Counted from the first letter of the stretch, positions 7,372 to 16,695 are shown. The stretch: DNA of 64,000 nt from Bosea sp. (in: a-proteobacteria) (GCF_023953965.1 NZ_JAMLIX010000002.1:248001-312000); one strand, 5' to 3'. Made by a program: numbers and translations. Notes: generated from the sequence alone by a model not told the origin.

Positions 7372-9534
7372 TTATTCCGCCGCGGTCTGCTGGGCGTAGC
7401 CGAGGCGTTCGTTCAATTCCTGGATCAGTTTTTCGGCGGCGTTGGCAATGACGGTTCCGGGCGGGAAGATCGCGGAGGCTCCGGCTTTGATCAGCGCATC
7501 GAAATCCTGCGGCGGGATGACGCCGCCGACGACGATCATGATGTCGGGCCGGCCCGCGCTGGCGAGCGCGGCCTTGAGCTCCGGCACCAGCGTCAGGTGC
7601 CCCGCGGCGAGCGAGGAGACGCCGACGATGTGGACGTCGTTCTCCACCGCCTGCCGCGCGGCCTCGTCGGGCGTGGCGAAGAGCGGGCCGATATCGACGT
7701 CGAAGCCGAGATCGGCGAAGGCCGAGGCGATCACCTTCTGGCCGCGGTCGTGCCCGTCCTGGCCCATCTTGGCGACGAGGATGCGCGGGCGGCGCCCGTC
7801 CGCCTCCTCGAAAGCCTGGCACATCAGCTGGACGCGCGTGACGGCTGGGTTCATCTCGCCGACCTCCCGCTTGTAGACGCCCGAGATCGCCTTGATCTCG
7901 GCCCGGTGGCGCCCGAAGACCTTCTCCATCGCCAGCGAGATCTCGCCGACCGTCGCCTTGGCGCGGGCCGCCTTGACCGCGAGGTCGAGCAGGTTGCCGT
8001 CGCCTTGCGCGCCATGGGTCAAGGCTTCGAGCGCGGCTTGCGTCTCGCTCTCGTTGCGCTCGGCCTTGAGGCGCTTCAGCTTGTCGAGCTGCCGGGCGCG
8101 CACGGCGGCGTTGTCGACCTTGAGCACCTCGATCGCCGCTTCGCTGTCGGGCTTGTAGCAGTTGACGCCGATGATCGCCTGCTGGCCGGCGTCGATGCGC
8201 GCCTGCGTCCTGGCGGCGGCCTCCTCGATCCTGAGCTTCGGGATGCCGGCCTCGATCGCCTTGGCCATGCCGCCGAGCGCCTCGACCTCCCGGATATGGC
8301 CCCAGGCCTTCTCGGCGAGCTCGGCGGTCAACCGCTCGACGTAATAGGAGCCGCCCCAGGGATCGATGATGCGGGTGGTGCCGCTCTCCTGCTGCAGCAG
8401 GATCTGGGTGTTGCGCGCGATCCGGGCCGAGAAGTCGGTCGGCAGGGCGAGCGCCTCGTCGAGCGCGTTGGTGTGCAGCGACTGGGTGTGGCCCTGGGTT
8501 GCGGCAAGCGCCTCGATCATCGTGCGCGGCACGTTGTTGAACACGTCCTGCGCCGTCAGCGACCAGCCCGACGTCTGGCAATGGGTGCGCAGCGGCAGGG
8601 ATTTTTCGTTCTTGGCGCCGAAATCCTGGACGAGCTTGGCCCAGATCAGCCGGGCGGCGCGCATCTTGGCGACTTCCATGAAGAAGTTCATGCCGATCGC
8701 CCAGAAGAAGGACAGCCGCGGCGCGAAGACGTCGACCGACAGTCCCGCCCGCTGGCCGGCGCGGATGTATTCGACGCCGTCAGCCAGCGTATAGGCGAGC
8801 TCGAGGTCCTGCGTCGCGCCCGCCTCCTGCATGTGGTAGCCGGAGATCGAGATCGAGTTGAACTTCGGCATGTTGGCCGAGGTGAAGGCGAAGATGTCGC
8901 CGATGATCCGCATCGAGGGCGAGGGCGGGTAGATATAGGTGTTGCGGACCATGAACTCCTTGAGAATGTCGTTCTGGATGGTCCCCGAGAGCTTGGCCTG
9001 CGGCACGCCCTGCTCCTCGGCCGCGACGATATAGAGCGCCAGAACGGGAAGCACCGCGCCGTTCATCGTCATCGACACGCTCATCTGGTCGAGCGGGATG
9101 CCGGAGAACAGCGTGCGCATGTCGTATATCGAGTCGATCGCGACGCCGGCCATGCCGACGTCGCCGGCGACGCGCGCATGGTCGCTGTCATAGCCGCGAT
9201 GGGTCGCGAGGTCGAAGGCGACCGAGAGGCCTTTCTGACCGGCGGCGAGGTTGCGCCGGTAGAAGGCGTTGGAATCCTCCGCCGTGGAGAAGCCGGCATA
9301 TTGCCGGATCGTCCAGGGCTGGTTGACGTACATCGTCGGATAGGGGCCGCGCAGATAGGGCGGCAGGCCGGGCAGCGTCGCGACGAAGGGCAGCCCGTCG
9401 CGGTCTGCCGCCGTGTAGACCGGCTTGACCGGGATATCCTCCGGCGTCTGCCAGGCCTCGCCCGCCGGCAGCTCGCCGGCGGCGGGGCGACCTCCGGCAA
9501 AGGCGAGCTTGGTGAAATCCGGGATCGCGGTCAT
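7372..9534 (-). CDS. mutB: Methylmalonyl-CoA mutase large subunit, B12-dependent
   Basis: A 720-residue enzyme interconverting (R)-methylmalonyl-CoA and succinyl-CoA, the last step of propionyl-CoA use. The N-terminal TIM-barrel region contains PWTIRQYAGFSTAEDSN and TNALDEALALPTDFSARIARNTQ; the C-terminal cobalamin domain carries MGQDGHDRG near residue 593, with the DxHxxG histidine that ligates cobalt. ATG 9534 has GGGAGAG upstream and overlaps the thiD stop (ATGA). The partner mutA is one gene upstream. The subunit is complete. Confidence 0.95.
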   Translation of the reverse strand: MTAIPDFTKLAFAGGRPAAGELPAGEAWQTPEDIPVKPVYTAADRDGLPFVATLPGLPPYLRGPYPTMYVNQPWTIRQYAGFSTAEDSNAFYRRNLAAGQKGLSVAFDLATHRGYDSDHARVAGDVGMAGVAIDSIYDMRTLFSGIPLDQMSVSMTMNGAVLPVLALYIVAAEEQGVPQAKLSGTIQNDILKEFMVRNTYIYPPSPSMRIIGDIFAFTSANMPKFNSISISGYHMQEAGATQDLELAYTLADGVEYIRAGQRAGLSVDVFAPRLSFFWAIGMNFFMEVAKMRAARLIWAKLVQDFGAKNEKSLPLRTHCQTSGWSLTAQDVFNNVPRTMIEALAATQGHTQSLHTNALDEALALPTDFSARIARNTQILLQQESGTTRIIDPWGGSYYVERLTAELAEKAWGHIREVEALGGMAKAIEAGIPKLRIEEAAARTQARIDAGQQAIIGVNCYKPDSEAAIEVLKVDNAAVRARQLDKLKRLKAERNESETQAALEALTHGAQGDGNLLDLAVKAARAKATVGEISLAMEKVFGRHRAEIKAISGVYKREVGEMNPAVTRVQLMCQAFEEADGRRPRILVAKMGQDGHDRGQKVIASAFADLGFDVDIGPLFATPDEAARQAVENDVHIVGVSSLAAGHLTLVPELKAALASAGRPDIMIVVGGVIPPQDFDALIKAGASAIFPPGTVIANAAEKLIQELNERLGYAQQTAAE

Positions 9535-10343
9535 GGTTTGCTCTCCCACCAGTGATGGAAATGATGCACCGGTCCGTGGCCGTGGCCAACCGCGACCTGG
9601 TCGGCGGCGGCGATGGCCGCGGAGATATAGCTCTTGGCGTTGCCGACCGCCTCCGGCAGGGCCTGCCCCTTGGCGAGATTGGCGGCGATCGCCGAGGACA
9701 GGGTGCAGCCGGTGCCGTGCGTGTTGCGGGTGGAAAGGCGCGGCGCGTTGAAGCGCTGGCGCGTGCCGCCGGCGAGCAGCAAGAGGTCGCTGCTGACGTC
9801 GCCCCCGCCATGGCCGCCCTTGACCAGCACGTTCGCGGCGCCGAGCGCGGCGAGCCTGTCGGCCTGCTCGTCGACTGCCGCATCGGTCTGGGCGATGCTG
9901 GTGCCGATGAGCGCTGCCGCTTCCGGCAGGTTCGGCGTGACGAGCGTCGCGAGCGGGAAGAGATGCGCGCGGATCGCCTCGACCGCCGCCGTTTCGAGCA
10001 GCCGCGCGCCGGAGGCCGCGATCATCACCGGATCGAGCACGACGTTCTTCGCCCCGTGCTTCCTCAGCCCGGCTGCGACGGTCTCGATCAGCTCGGCCGT
10101 CGCCAGCATGCCGATCTTGACGGCATGCACGTCGAGATCCTCGAAGACCGCGTCCATCTGCCTGGCGACGAAGTCGCGCGGCACGGCGTGGATGGCACTG
10201 ACGCCCCTGGTGTTCTGCGCCGTCAGCGCCACGATGACGCTGGCGCCATAGACCTGATGCGCCGCGAAAGTCTTCAGATCGGCCTGGATTCCGGCGCCGC
10301 CGCTGGAATCCGAGCCGGCGATGGTCAACGCGATGGCGGTCAC
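9531..10343 (-). CDS. thiD: Hydroxymethylpyrimidine/phosphomethylpyrimidine kinase ThiD
   Basis: A 270-residue ribokinase-fold enzyme that phosphorylates HMP and HMP-P in thiamine pyrophosphate synthesis or salvage. The N terminus ALTIAGSDSSGGAGIQADLKTF is the ThiD hallmark; DPVMIAASGARLL and the anion-hole motif GTGCTLSSA with its catalytic region are intact. It sits between mutA (13 bases upstream) and mutB (four-base overlap downstream), so it is translated from the mutase mRNA. No other thiamine gene and no TPP riboswitch is visible nearby. The C terminus is His-rich (GHGPVHHFHHWW). Confidence 0.93.
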   Translation of the reverse strand: MTAIALTIAGSDSSGGAGIQADLKTFAAHQVYGASVIVALTAQNTRGVSAIHAVPRDFVARQMDAVFEDLDVHAVKIGMLATAELIETVAAGLRKHGAKNVVLDPVMIAASGARLLETAAVEAIRAHLFPLATLVTPNLPEAAALIGTSIAQTDAAVDEQADRLAALGAANVLVKGGHGGGDVSSDLLLLAGGTRQRFNAPRLSTRNTHGTGCTLSSAIAANLAKGQALPEAVGNAKSYISAAIAAADQVAVGHGHGPVHHFHHWWESKP

Positions 10344-10356
10344 GGTCTCTCTCCGG

Positions 10357-12333
10357 TCAGGTGTTCGCGATGGCCTGCGCTTGCGTCAGCGTCTCGATCG
10401 CATCGCAGCCTGCGAAGATGAACGAGGCGACGCCGGCCTTGTTCAATGCCGCTTCGCTCTCGCCCGGCCGGCCGGCGAGCCAGACGGTGGCACCGGCCCT
10501 GACGAGCGCTTCAGCCGCGGCTGCGCCTTCTTCGGCATAGGCGGCGTCCGAGCCGCACAGGCAGGCGAGCTTCGCGCCCGAGGCACGGAAGGCGCCGACC
10601 AGAGCGTCGAGATCGGTCGTGCCGTCCCTGGCGAAGCCGTCGCCGCTCGGCGCCGCGAGGCCGCCGGCCTCGAACAGGTTGCGGGCGAAGCCAGCGCGCG
10701 CGGTGAAATCGGCGATCGGGCCGAGCGTAGCCAGGAACACGGCCGGGCGCCGCGGCTGGGCATCGGCCTTGTCGCGCAGGGCCTCGAACGGCGCCGCGAG
10801 CCTGAGCGAGGGCAGGGCTGGCGCGCGCAGCGCCGCGGCCGGCGCGGCCAATGCCTCGGCCCGGCCGGCGCCGCCGACGAAGCAGCGGATCAGCTCGCTC
10901 TGGTTCCGCTCGGCGAGGCTGCCTTGCGAATGGCGCAGATCCGGCCCGACCGGTGCGACGTCGAGCACCGCGACGGCTTCCTCGCGGAGATTGGGGAACT
11001 CGCTCGTGCCGGTGATCGGCTCGCGGCGGGTGGCGATCGCCTTCGTGCGGGCGGCGCGCTGCGCGGCGAGCGTCTGCTGGAGCCGGCCCTCGGCCAGGGC
11101 CGCGACGATGCCGCCGGGCTCGCCGCCGGGCTCACGCTCGATCGCCTGGAAAGCGTGCCAGCCTTTCTCGCAGAGCGCCTGCGTCAGCGCCTCGAAGCCG
11201 CCGGCGCCGGCGGCGGGATCGGCGACGCGCCAGAGATTGCTCTCCTCGAGCAGGATGAGCTGGGTGTTGCGCGCGACGCGGCGCGCGAAGGCGTCGGCTA
11301 AGCCGAGCGCGGCGGTGAAGGGCTGGACGGCGATCGAATCGGCGCCGCCGATCCCGGCCGCGAAGGCGGCGACGGTGCCGCGCAGCAGGTTGACGTGGGG
11401 GTCGCGCCGCGTCAGCGCCCGCCAGGCGGTCTCGGCATGGATGCGGGCAGGCTCAGGCGTCAGGCCGCAGGCCTGCTGGATGCGGTTCCAGATCAGCCGC
11501 GCCGCCCTGAGCTTCGCCACCGTCAGGAACGCGTCGGTATCCGCGACCAGCGTGAAACCGATGGCGTCGCGCGCCTCGGCCAGGCTCATGCCCTGCGCCT
11601 CGAGCGCGCGCAGATAGGCGACCGCCGTGGCCATGACCGCGCCGAGCTCCTGGCCCTCGCTGGCGCCGGCTTCGTGATAGGGCCGGCTGTCGGCCTCGAC
11701 GAAGGGGCCGGCATAGCCGCGTTCCTTCAGCGTCCGGATCGTCGCGGCGAGCCGGCGGCCGAGCTCCGGCCAGGGCGCGCTGAGCGAGCCGCGGCTGGCG
11801 AAGACGCCGATCGGATCGAGCCCGAACGAAATCGAAAGCCCGCCCGGCGCGTGCCCGCGCTTCTCGACCAGCGCCGCCAGCAGCAGGGCGTTGATGCGCC
11901 CCTGAGGGGCCGGATCGAGGCGCAGCTGGACGAGGTCGAGCATCACGCCGTGGAGCGCGGCATCGAGCGTCGCGACATCGTCGGCGGCAAGCCCGTAGCC
12001 GTGCGCGGCCGGCGCCCCGGCGAAGCTGATGCTCAGCGTGTCGGCGCCGCCCTCGAGATCGGCGAGCGCCAGCGCCCGCGCCGCCTCGGCCAGCGGATGG
12101 TCGAGCCGGGCCGCGACATGCCAGCGCCCGGCCTCGGCGCGCAACGCGCGTGCGGGCTCACTCGCGGCGGGATAGAGCGGCTCGATGCGGATGCCGTCGG
12201 CGCTGCGGCCGACCAGCCGCTTCTCGAAATCGGCGCCCTTCAGCACCTTGTCGACCGCCGCGCGCCACGCGTCATGCGACGCCGCCGCGAAAGCGTCGAG
12301 ATAAGGAAGGTCGGATGGGGCAGTCGATGTCAT
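10357..12333 (-). CDS. mutA: Methylmalonyl-CoA mutase small subunit
   Basis: A 658-residue homologue of MutB forming the heterodimer partner. It shares the barrel architecture (RARLIWNRIQQACG; FTAALGLADAFARRVARNTQLILLEESNLWRVADPAAGAGG) but, as in other MutA subunits, the C-terminal domain lacks the DxHxxG cobalt-binding motif, so it is structural rather than catalytic. It is the first gene of mutA-thiD-mutB. A perfect 15-base odd palindrome lies about 20 bases upstream of its ATG (12353-12367). Confidence 0.92.
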   Translation of the reverse strand: MTSTAPSDLPYLDAFAAASHDAWRAAVDKVLKGADFEKRLVGRSADGIRIEPLYPAASEPARALRAEAGRWHVAARLDHPLAEAARALALADLEGGADTLSISFAGAPAAHGYGLAADDVATLDAALHGVMLDLVQLRLDPAPQGRINALLLAALVEKRGHAPGGLSISFGLDPIGVFASRGSLSAPWPELGRRLAATIRTLKERGYAGPFVEADSRPYHEAGASEGQELGAVMATAVAYLRALEAQGMSLAEARDAIGFTLVADTDAFLTVAKLRAARLIWNRIQQACGLTPEPARIHAETAWRALTRRDPHVNLLRGTVAAFAAGIGGADSIAVQPFTAALGLADAFARRVARNTQLILLEESNLWRVADPAAGAGGFEALTQALCEKGWHAFQAIEREPGGEPGGIVAALAEGRLQQTLAAQRAARTKAIATRREPITGTSEFPNLREEAVAVLDVAPVGPDLRHSQGSLAERNQSELIRCFVGGAGRAEALAAPAAALRAPALPSLRLAAPFEALRDKADAQPRRPAVFLATLGPIADFTARAGFARNLFEAGGLAAPSGDGFARDGTTDLDALVGAFRASGAKLACLCGSDAAYAEEGAAAAEALVRAGATVWLAGRPGESEAALNKAGVASFIFAGCDAIETLTQAQAIANT

Positions 12334-12352
12334 GCGCGCCGATGCTCCTATT

Positions 12353-12367
12353 CCGTACGATGTACGG
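12353..12367. promoter_or_regulatory. Palindromic operator candidate upstream of mutA
   Basis: CCGTAC-GAT-GTACGG is perfectly symmetric around a three-base centre and lies 20 bases upstream of the mutA start. The form resembles TetR-family operators. No regulator gene is adjacent, so the binding protein is unknown. Confidence 0.45.
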
Positions 12368-12453
12368 TCGTGGAACGCTGATTGCCACGGGCGCGCGCGG
12401 ACCGCTACCCCTCCTTCACCGCAAGGCGGCGGGATACGAAAAGCCCGCCGCGC

Positions 12454-12834
12454 TCAGACGAACTGGCCAAGACCCGGAATCGCGCCGACGATCGCGCCCA
12501 TCGCGTCCTCGCCGGCCTTCTCGCGGCCGACCGCGAACATCTCCTTCGAGACGCGCTGGATCTGGTCCATCGAAAGGCCCGCGCCCATCAGCTGGCCGCC
12601 GAGCGCCATCACGCCGCCGCCCATCATCCCGCCGATCGCGCCGAGCATGCCACCCTTGGCGCCGCCTTCTGCATCGGCGAGCGCCTGCGCGCCCGGCAGC
12701 GCCGCCATCAACTCGCCGATCTCGGCCGCCGGACCTTCCTTCTGCAGGAAGGCGAGGATGATGCCGATCGCCTTGCCGGCGAGCCCTTCGTCGATGCCGG
12801 CCGCCGCCGCCACCCGCGCGAGCAATTCTTCCAT
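12454..12834 (-). CDS. Small Gly/Met-rich protein, DUF2267/DUF2780-like
   Basis: A 126-residue protein starting MEELLARVAAAAGIDEGLAGKAIG. The first 50 residues look like the helical repeat of DUF2267/DUF2780-type proteins, with FLQKEGPAAEIGELMAALPGA. The middle is a Gly/Met-rich stretch (GGMLGAIGGMMGGGVMALGG), and the end reads GAIPGLGQFV. No signal peptide. The start is ATG 12834; a longer frame from 12912 is possible but lacks family similarity. It is divergent from the HerA-like ATPase. Function unknown. Confidence 0.6.
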   Translation of the reverse strand: MEELLARVAAAAGIDEGLAGKAIGIILAFLQKEGPAAEIGELMAALPGAQALADAEGGAKGGMLGAIGGMMGGGVMALGGQLMGAGLSMDQIQRVSKEMFAVGREKAGEDAMGAIVGAIPGLGQFV

Positions 12835-12989
12835 GGACCTGAAACCCCTCGCCAAACGGCTTCGCCGCGAAGCCTTCGGAAAATAGTTTACATATTTACG
12901 ACCCGATTCCAACGGCGTCGGGCTTCCGCCTGCCGCGTCGTTTGGTTACACCCACCATCAGGTTCCGGAAAATCTCATGGGCGAATGCG

Positions 12990-14528
12990 ATGGCGAGTGA
13001 CGGCGCGATTCTGATCGGCAAGAGCGGCAAGCCCGAAAATCTCCTGCTCAAGCTCGCCAACCGCCACGGACTGGTGACGGGGGCGACCGGCACCGGCAAG
13101 ACAGTGACCTTGCAGGTGATGGCGGAAGGCTTCGCCAGGAACGGCGTCCCGGTCTTCGCCGCCGACATCAAGGGCGACCTCTCCGGCATCGTGGCACCGG
13201 GCGATTCGAAGCCCCCCTTCGTCAACCGGGCCAAGGAGCTCGGCATCCCCTACGAGCCGGACCAGTTCACCACCGTCTTCTGGGACGTGTTCGGCGAGCA
13301 GGGCCACCCGGTCCGCGCCACCATCTCCGAAATGGGGCCGTTGCTGCTTTCCCGCCTGCTCGACCTCAACGACACGCAGGAAGGCGTGCTCAACATCGCC
13401 TTCCGCATCGCCGACGAGCAGAAGCTCCTGCTGCTCGACCTGAAGGACCTGCGCGCGATCCTGACCTTCATCGCCGAGAACGCGCAGGATCTGACCACGA
13501 AATATGGCAATGTCAGCGCGGCCACCGTCGGCACGATCCAGCGCGCGCTGCTCGTGCTGGAGAACCAGCGGGGCGACCTCTTCTTCGGCGAGCCGGCGCT
13601 CGACATCGCCGACCTGATGAAGACGGATCGCGACGGGCGCGGCATCGTCAACATCCTCGCCGCCGACAAGCTGATGAACAATCCGAGGCTTTACGCCACC
13701 TTCCTGCTCTGGCTGCTCTCGGAGCTGTTCGAGCAGCTGCCGGAGGTCGGCGATCTCGACAAGCCGAAGCTCGTCTTCTTCTTCGACGAGGCGCATCTGC
13801 TCTTCAACGGCGCGCCCAAGGCGCTGCTGAGCGCGGTCGAGCAGGTGGTGCGCCTGATCCGCTCCAAGGGCGTCGGTGTCTATTTCGTCACCCAGAACCC
13901 GCTCGACATCCCCGATACCGTGCTCGCCCAGCTCGGCAACCGCGTCCAGCATGCGCTGCGCGCCTTCACCCCGCGCGACCAGAAGGCGGTGCGCGCCGCA
14001 GCCGAGACCTTCCGCCAGAACCCGAAGATCAAGACCGAGGAGGCGATCAGCCAGCTCGCCGTCGGCGAGGCGCTGGTCTCGATGCTGGAAGGCAAGGGCT
14101 CGCCCGAGATGGTCGAGCGCGCCCTGATCGCGCCGCCGATGGCGCAGGTCGGCCCCTGCACCCCGCAGCAGCGCCGTCAGGCGATCGACGCCTCGCCCGA
14201 AAAGGGCAAGTACGACACCATGATCGACCGCGAGTCGGCCTATGAGGTGCTGATGCAGCGCAAGAACCTCAATCCGGACGGCTCGGCGATCGAGGCGCCG
14301 GCGGGCGAAGGCGGCATCCTCGACACGATCGGCGGCTGGTTCGGCGGCGGATCGCCCCAGCCGCGTCCGAAGACCGGGCCCGGCTCGCGCGGCGGCCCGC
14401 TGCCGCAGAGCATGGCCGAGAAGGCCATCAACTCGGCCGTGCGCTCGGCCGCGACCTCGATCGGCCGGCAGGTCGGCACCGCGATCCTGCGCGGCATTCT
14501 GGGCTCGATGGGCGGCGGAAAGCGCTGA
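12990..14528 (+). CDS. HerA-type ATPase, DUF853 family
   Basis: A 512-residue P-loop ATPase of the helicase HerA-like C-terminal (DUF853) family. Walker A GATGTGKT lies at residues 31-38 and Walker B KLVFFFDEAH near 260-268; VYFVTQNPLDIPDTVLAQLGNRVQHALRAFTPRDQKAVR is the family's C-terminal block, given here only as a region around residues 300-340. The tail is Gly/Pro-rich (GGWFGGGSPQPRPKTGPG). ATG 12990 has a poor ribosome site; a TTG at 12942 in frame is the alternative. The family's cellular role is unclear (DNA translocation is suggested). Convergent with mntH. Confidence 0.85.
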   Translation: MASDGAILIGKSGKPENLLLKLANRHGLVTGATGTGKTVTLQVMAEGFARNGVPVFAADIKGDLSGIVAPGDSKPPFVNRAKELGIPYEPDQFTTVFWDVFGEQGHPVRATISEMGPLLLSRLLDLNDTQEGVLNIAFRIADEQKLLLLDLKDLRAILTFIAENAQDLTTKYGNVSAATVGTIQRALLVLENQRGDLFFGEPALDIADLMKTDRDGRGIVNILAADKLMNNPRLYATFLLWLLSELFEQLPEVGDLDKPKLVFFFDEAHLLFNGAPKALLSAVEQVVRLIRSKGVGVYFVTQNPLDIPDTVLAQLGNRVQHALRAFTPRDQKAVRAAAETFRQNPKIKTEEAISQLAVGEALVSMLEGKGSPEMVERALIAPPMAQVGPCTPQQRRQAIDASPEKGKYDTMIDRESAYEVLMQRKNLNPDGSAIEAPAGEGGILDTIGGWFGGGSPQPRPKTGPGSRGGPLPQSMAEKAINSAVRSAATSIGRQVGTAILRGILGSMGGGKR

Positions 14529-14540
14529 GCGCTTCGCCCC

Positions 14541-15887
14541 TCACACCGCTCCCGTCGCGACGTCGAACAGGAGCTTGAGGTTCAAGGCGATGATGATCGC
14601 GGCGATGACGCCTGCGGTCAGGCTGAGCCAGCGCGGGGCGACGAGCGCGCCCATCTTGCCTTTCGAGGCGGTGAATAGCACCAGCGGCACCACCGCGAAG
14701 GGCAGCTGCAGGCTGAGCACGACCTGGCTGAGGATGAGCAGCTTCGCCGTCTGGCCCTCGCCATAGATCAGCGTGACGACGATCGCCGGCACGATCGCGA
14801 CGAGCCGCGTCACCAGCCGCCGCAGCCAGGCGGGCAGGCGGATGCGCAGAAAACCTTCCATCACGATCTGCCCGGCCATGGTCGCGGTCACGGTCGAGTT
14901 CAGGCCGCAGCAGATCAGGGCGATGGCGAAGAGCGAGGGCGCGATCGAGGCGCCGAGCAGGGGCTGGAGCAGTTCCTGCGCCCGGCCGAGTTCGGCGACG
15001 TCGTGGTGCCCCGCCTTGTGGAAGGTCGCGGCGGCGAGGATCAGGATCGAGGCGTTGATCAGGAGCGCGAAGCACAGCGCGACGGTGGAATCGATCGTCG
15101 CGAATTTCAGCGCCTCCCGTTTTTCGGGCAGCGTCTCGCCATAGGCGCGGGTCTGCACGATGCCGGAGTGCAGGTAGAGGTTGTGCGGCATCACCGTCGC
15201 CCCGATGATGCCGAGCGCGATGTAGAGCATGTTCGGATCGGTCACGATCTGCGTCGTCGGCGCGAAGCCGCGGATGACCTCGCCCCAGTTCGGATCGGCG
15301 AGCGCGATCTGGATGCCGAAGCACAGCGTGATCACCCCGAGCAGCGTGATGATGAAAGCCTCGATCCAGCGGAAGCCGCGCGTCTGCAGCCACAGGATCA
15401 GGAAGACGTCGAAGGCGGTGATCATGACGCCGATCTCGAGCGGAACGCCGAAGAGCAGGTTGAGGCCGATCGCGGTGCCGATCACCTCGGCGAGGTCGGT
15501 CGCGCAGATCGCGAGCTCCGCCAGAAGCCAGAGCGGCCGGGCGAAATAAGGCGGATAGGCGTCGCGGCAGGCTTGCGCGAGATCGCGGCCGGTGGCGATG
15601 GCAAGCCGCGCGCAGAGCGATTGCAGGATGATCGCCATCAGGTTCGAGACCAGCGCGACGACGAGCAGGGTGTAGCCGTACTGGGCGCCGCCGGCGAGCG
15701 AGGTCGCCCAGTTGCCGGGGTCCATATAGCCGACCGCGACGAGATAGCCCGGCCCGAAGAAGGCGAGGAACTTGCGCCATGTCGAGGAATTCGGCGTCAC
15801 CGCGACCGTCCTGAAGACGTCGGTCAGCGATGGCTCGCCGCGCGATCTGAGCCAGACGGAGGTGGATTCCGGAGTGCCTTGGGACAT
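14541..15887 (-). CDS. mntH: Nramp-family Mn2+/Fe2+ transporter MntH
   Basis: A 448-residue inner-membrane, proton-coupled divalent metal importer with about eleven hydrophobic segments. The two metal-site motifs are intact: DPGN at residues 56-59 in TM1 and MPHN at 233-236 in TM6. The amphipathic N terminus precedes FFGPGYLVAVGYMDPGNW. It is convergent with the HerA-like gene (12-base gap). An imperfect inverted repeat resembling a Mur/Fur site lies upstream at 15954-15970, consistent with repression by manganese. Confidence 0.93.
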   Translation of the reverse strand: MSQGTPESTSVWLRSRGEPSLTDVFRTVAVTPNSSTWRKFLAFFGPGYLVAVGYMDPGNWATSLAGGAQYGYTLLVVALVSNLMAIILQSLCARLAIATGRDLAQACRDAYPPYFARPLWLLAELAICATDLAEVIGTAIGLNLLFGVPLEIGVMITAFDVFLILWLQTRGFRWIEAFIITLLGVITLCFGIQIALADPNWGEVIRGFAPTTQIVTDPNMLYIALGIIGATVMPHNLYLHSGIVQTRAYGETLPEKREALKFATIDSTVALCFALLINASILILAAATFHKAGHHDVAELGRAQELLQPLLGASIAPSLFAIALICCGLNSTVTATMAGQIVMEGFLRIRLPAWLRRLVTRLVAIVPAIVVTLIYGEGQTAKLLILSQVVLSLQLPFAVVPLVLFTASKGKMGALVAPRWLSLTAGVIAAIIIALNLKLLFDVATGAV

Positions 15888-15953
15888 GCACGGGCCTTGC
15901 TGCGACTTGATCGCAACAGGAGGTACAGGCCGGCCGCCGGATTGTCAATGCAG

Positions 15954-15970
15954 TTGCAAATCGTTGGCAA
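15954..15970. promoter_or_regulatory. Possible Mur/Fur box upstream of mntH
   Basis: TTGCAAATCGTTGGCAA is an imperfect inverted repeat (TTGC-AA...TT-GCAA), 67 bases upstream of the mntH start. Manganese-responsive Mur regulators of rhizobia bind sites rich in TGCAA half-sites in front of mntH or sitABCD. The match is from memory and position, not scored. Confidence 0.4.
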
Positions 15971-16070
15971 TTAGAGGCTCCGAGCCTTATTGTTCGGATA
16001 TGGGCTGACGCGCGCGCCGGTGCTTGCCATGATGGCGTCGTCTGAATCGCATGCTGGAGGCATTGGGCTC

Positions 16071-16652
16071 ATGAGATCGGTCTGCATCTTCTGCGGCTCC
16101 AATCCGGGCCATGATCCGGTCTACGCGGCCGGTGCCCGCGCCATGGGCGCCGAGATCGCCCGGCGCGGGCTTATGCTGGTCTATGGCGGCGGCGCGGTCG
16201 GCCTGATGGGCATTGTCGCCAATGCCGCGATGGAGGCGGGCGGTGAGGTGCACGGCGTCATCCCCAAGGCGCTCAAGGACAAGGAGATCGGCCATGTCGG
16301 GCTGACCCGGCTCGAGGTCGTCGACACCATGCACACGCGCAAGGCGCGCATGGCCGAGCTTTCGGACGGCTTCATCGCCATGCCCGGCGGCATCGGCACC
16401 TTCGAGGAGCTGTTCGAGATCTGGACCTGGGGCCAGCTCGGCATCCACGCCAAGCCGCTCGGGCTGCTCAACGTCGCCGGTTTCTACGATCCGCTCGCGA
16501 CCTTCCTCGACCGCACCGTCGCGGCGGGCTTCCTGAAGCAGGGCCACCGCGCCATGGCGATGACCGACGACGAGCCCGCGACGCTGCTCGACCGGATGGA
16601 GGCTTACGTCCCCGCCGCGACCTATAAATGGATCGAGAAGGAGCAGGCCTGA
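16071..16652 (+). CDS. LOG family protein (cytokinin riboside 5'-monophosphate phosphoribohydrolase type)
   Basis: A 193-residue Rossmann-like protein beginning MRSVCIFCGSNPG. It has the LOG family motifs LVYGGGAVGLMG and PGGIGTFEELFE, plus the conserved Arg/Lys pair in MHTRKARMAELSD. Such enzymes release free bases from nucleoside 5'-monophosphates; in plant-associated bacteria they can make active cytokinins, otherwise they act in nucleotide clearance. ATG 16071 was chosen because the conserved fold starts there; longer in-frame starts (15990) add unrelated sequence. It is followed by the GTA leader region. Confidence 0.88.
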   Translation: MRSVCIFCGSNPGHDPVYAAGARAMGAEIARRGLMLVYGGGAVGLMGIVANAAMEAGGEVHGVIPKALKDKEIGHVGLTRLEVVDTMHTRKARMAELSDGFIAMPGGIGTFEELFEIWTWGQLGIHAKPLGLLNVAGFYDPLATFLDRTVAAGFLKQGHRAMAMTDDEPATLLDRMEAYVPAATYKWIEKEQA

Positions 16653-16695
16653 CTTATCCTCGCGGGATGCTCTTAAGGGTTGTAGGAATATTGTC

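Noticed and set aside
9531..10343. thiD as a TPP-riboswitch-controlled gene
   Set aside because: Only 13 bases separate it from mutA, leaving no room for a riboswitch, and no THI-box sequence was seen upstream of mutA.
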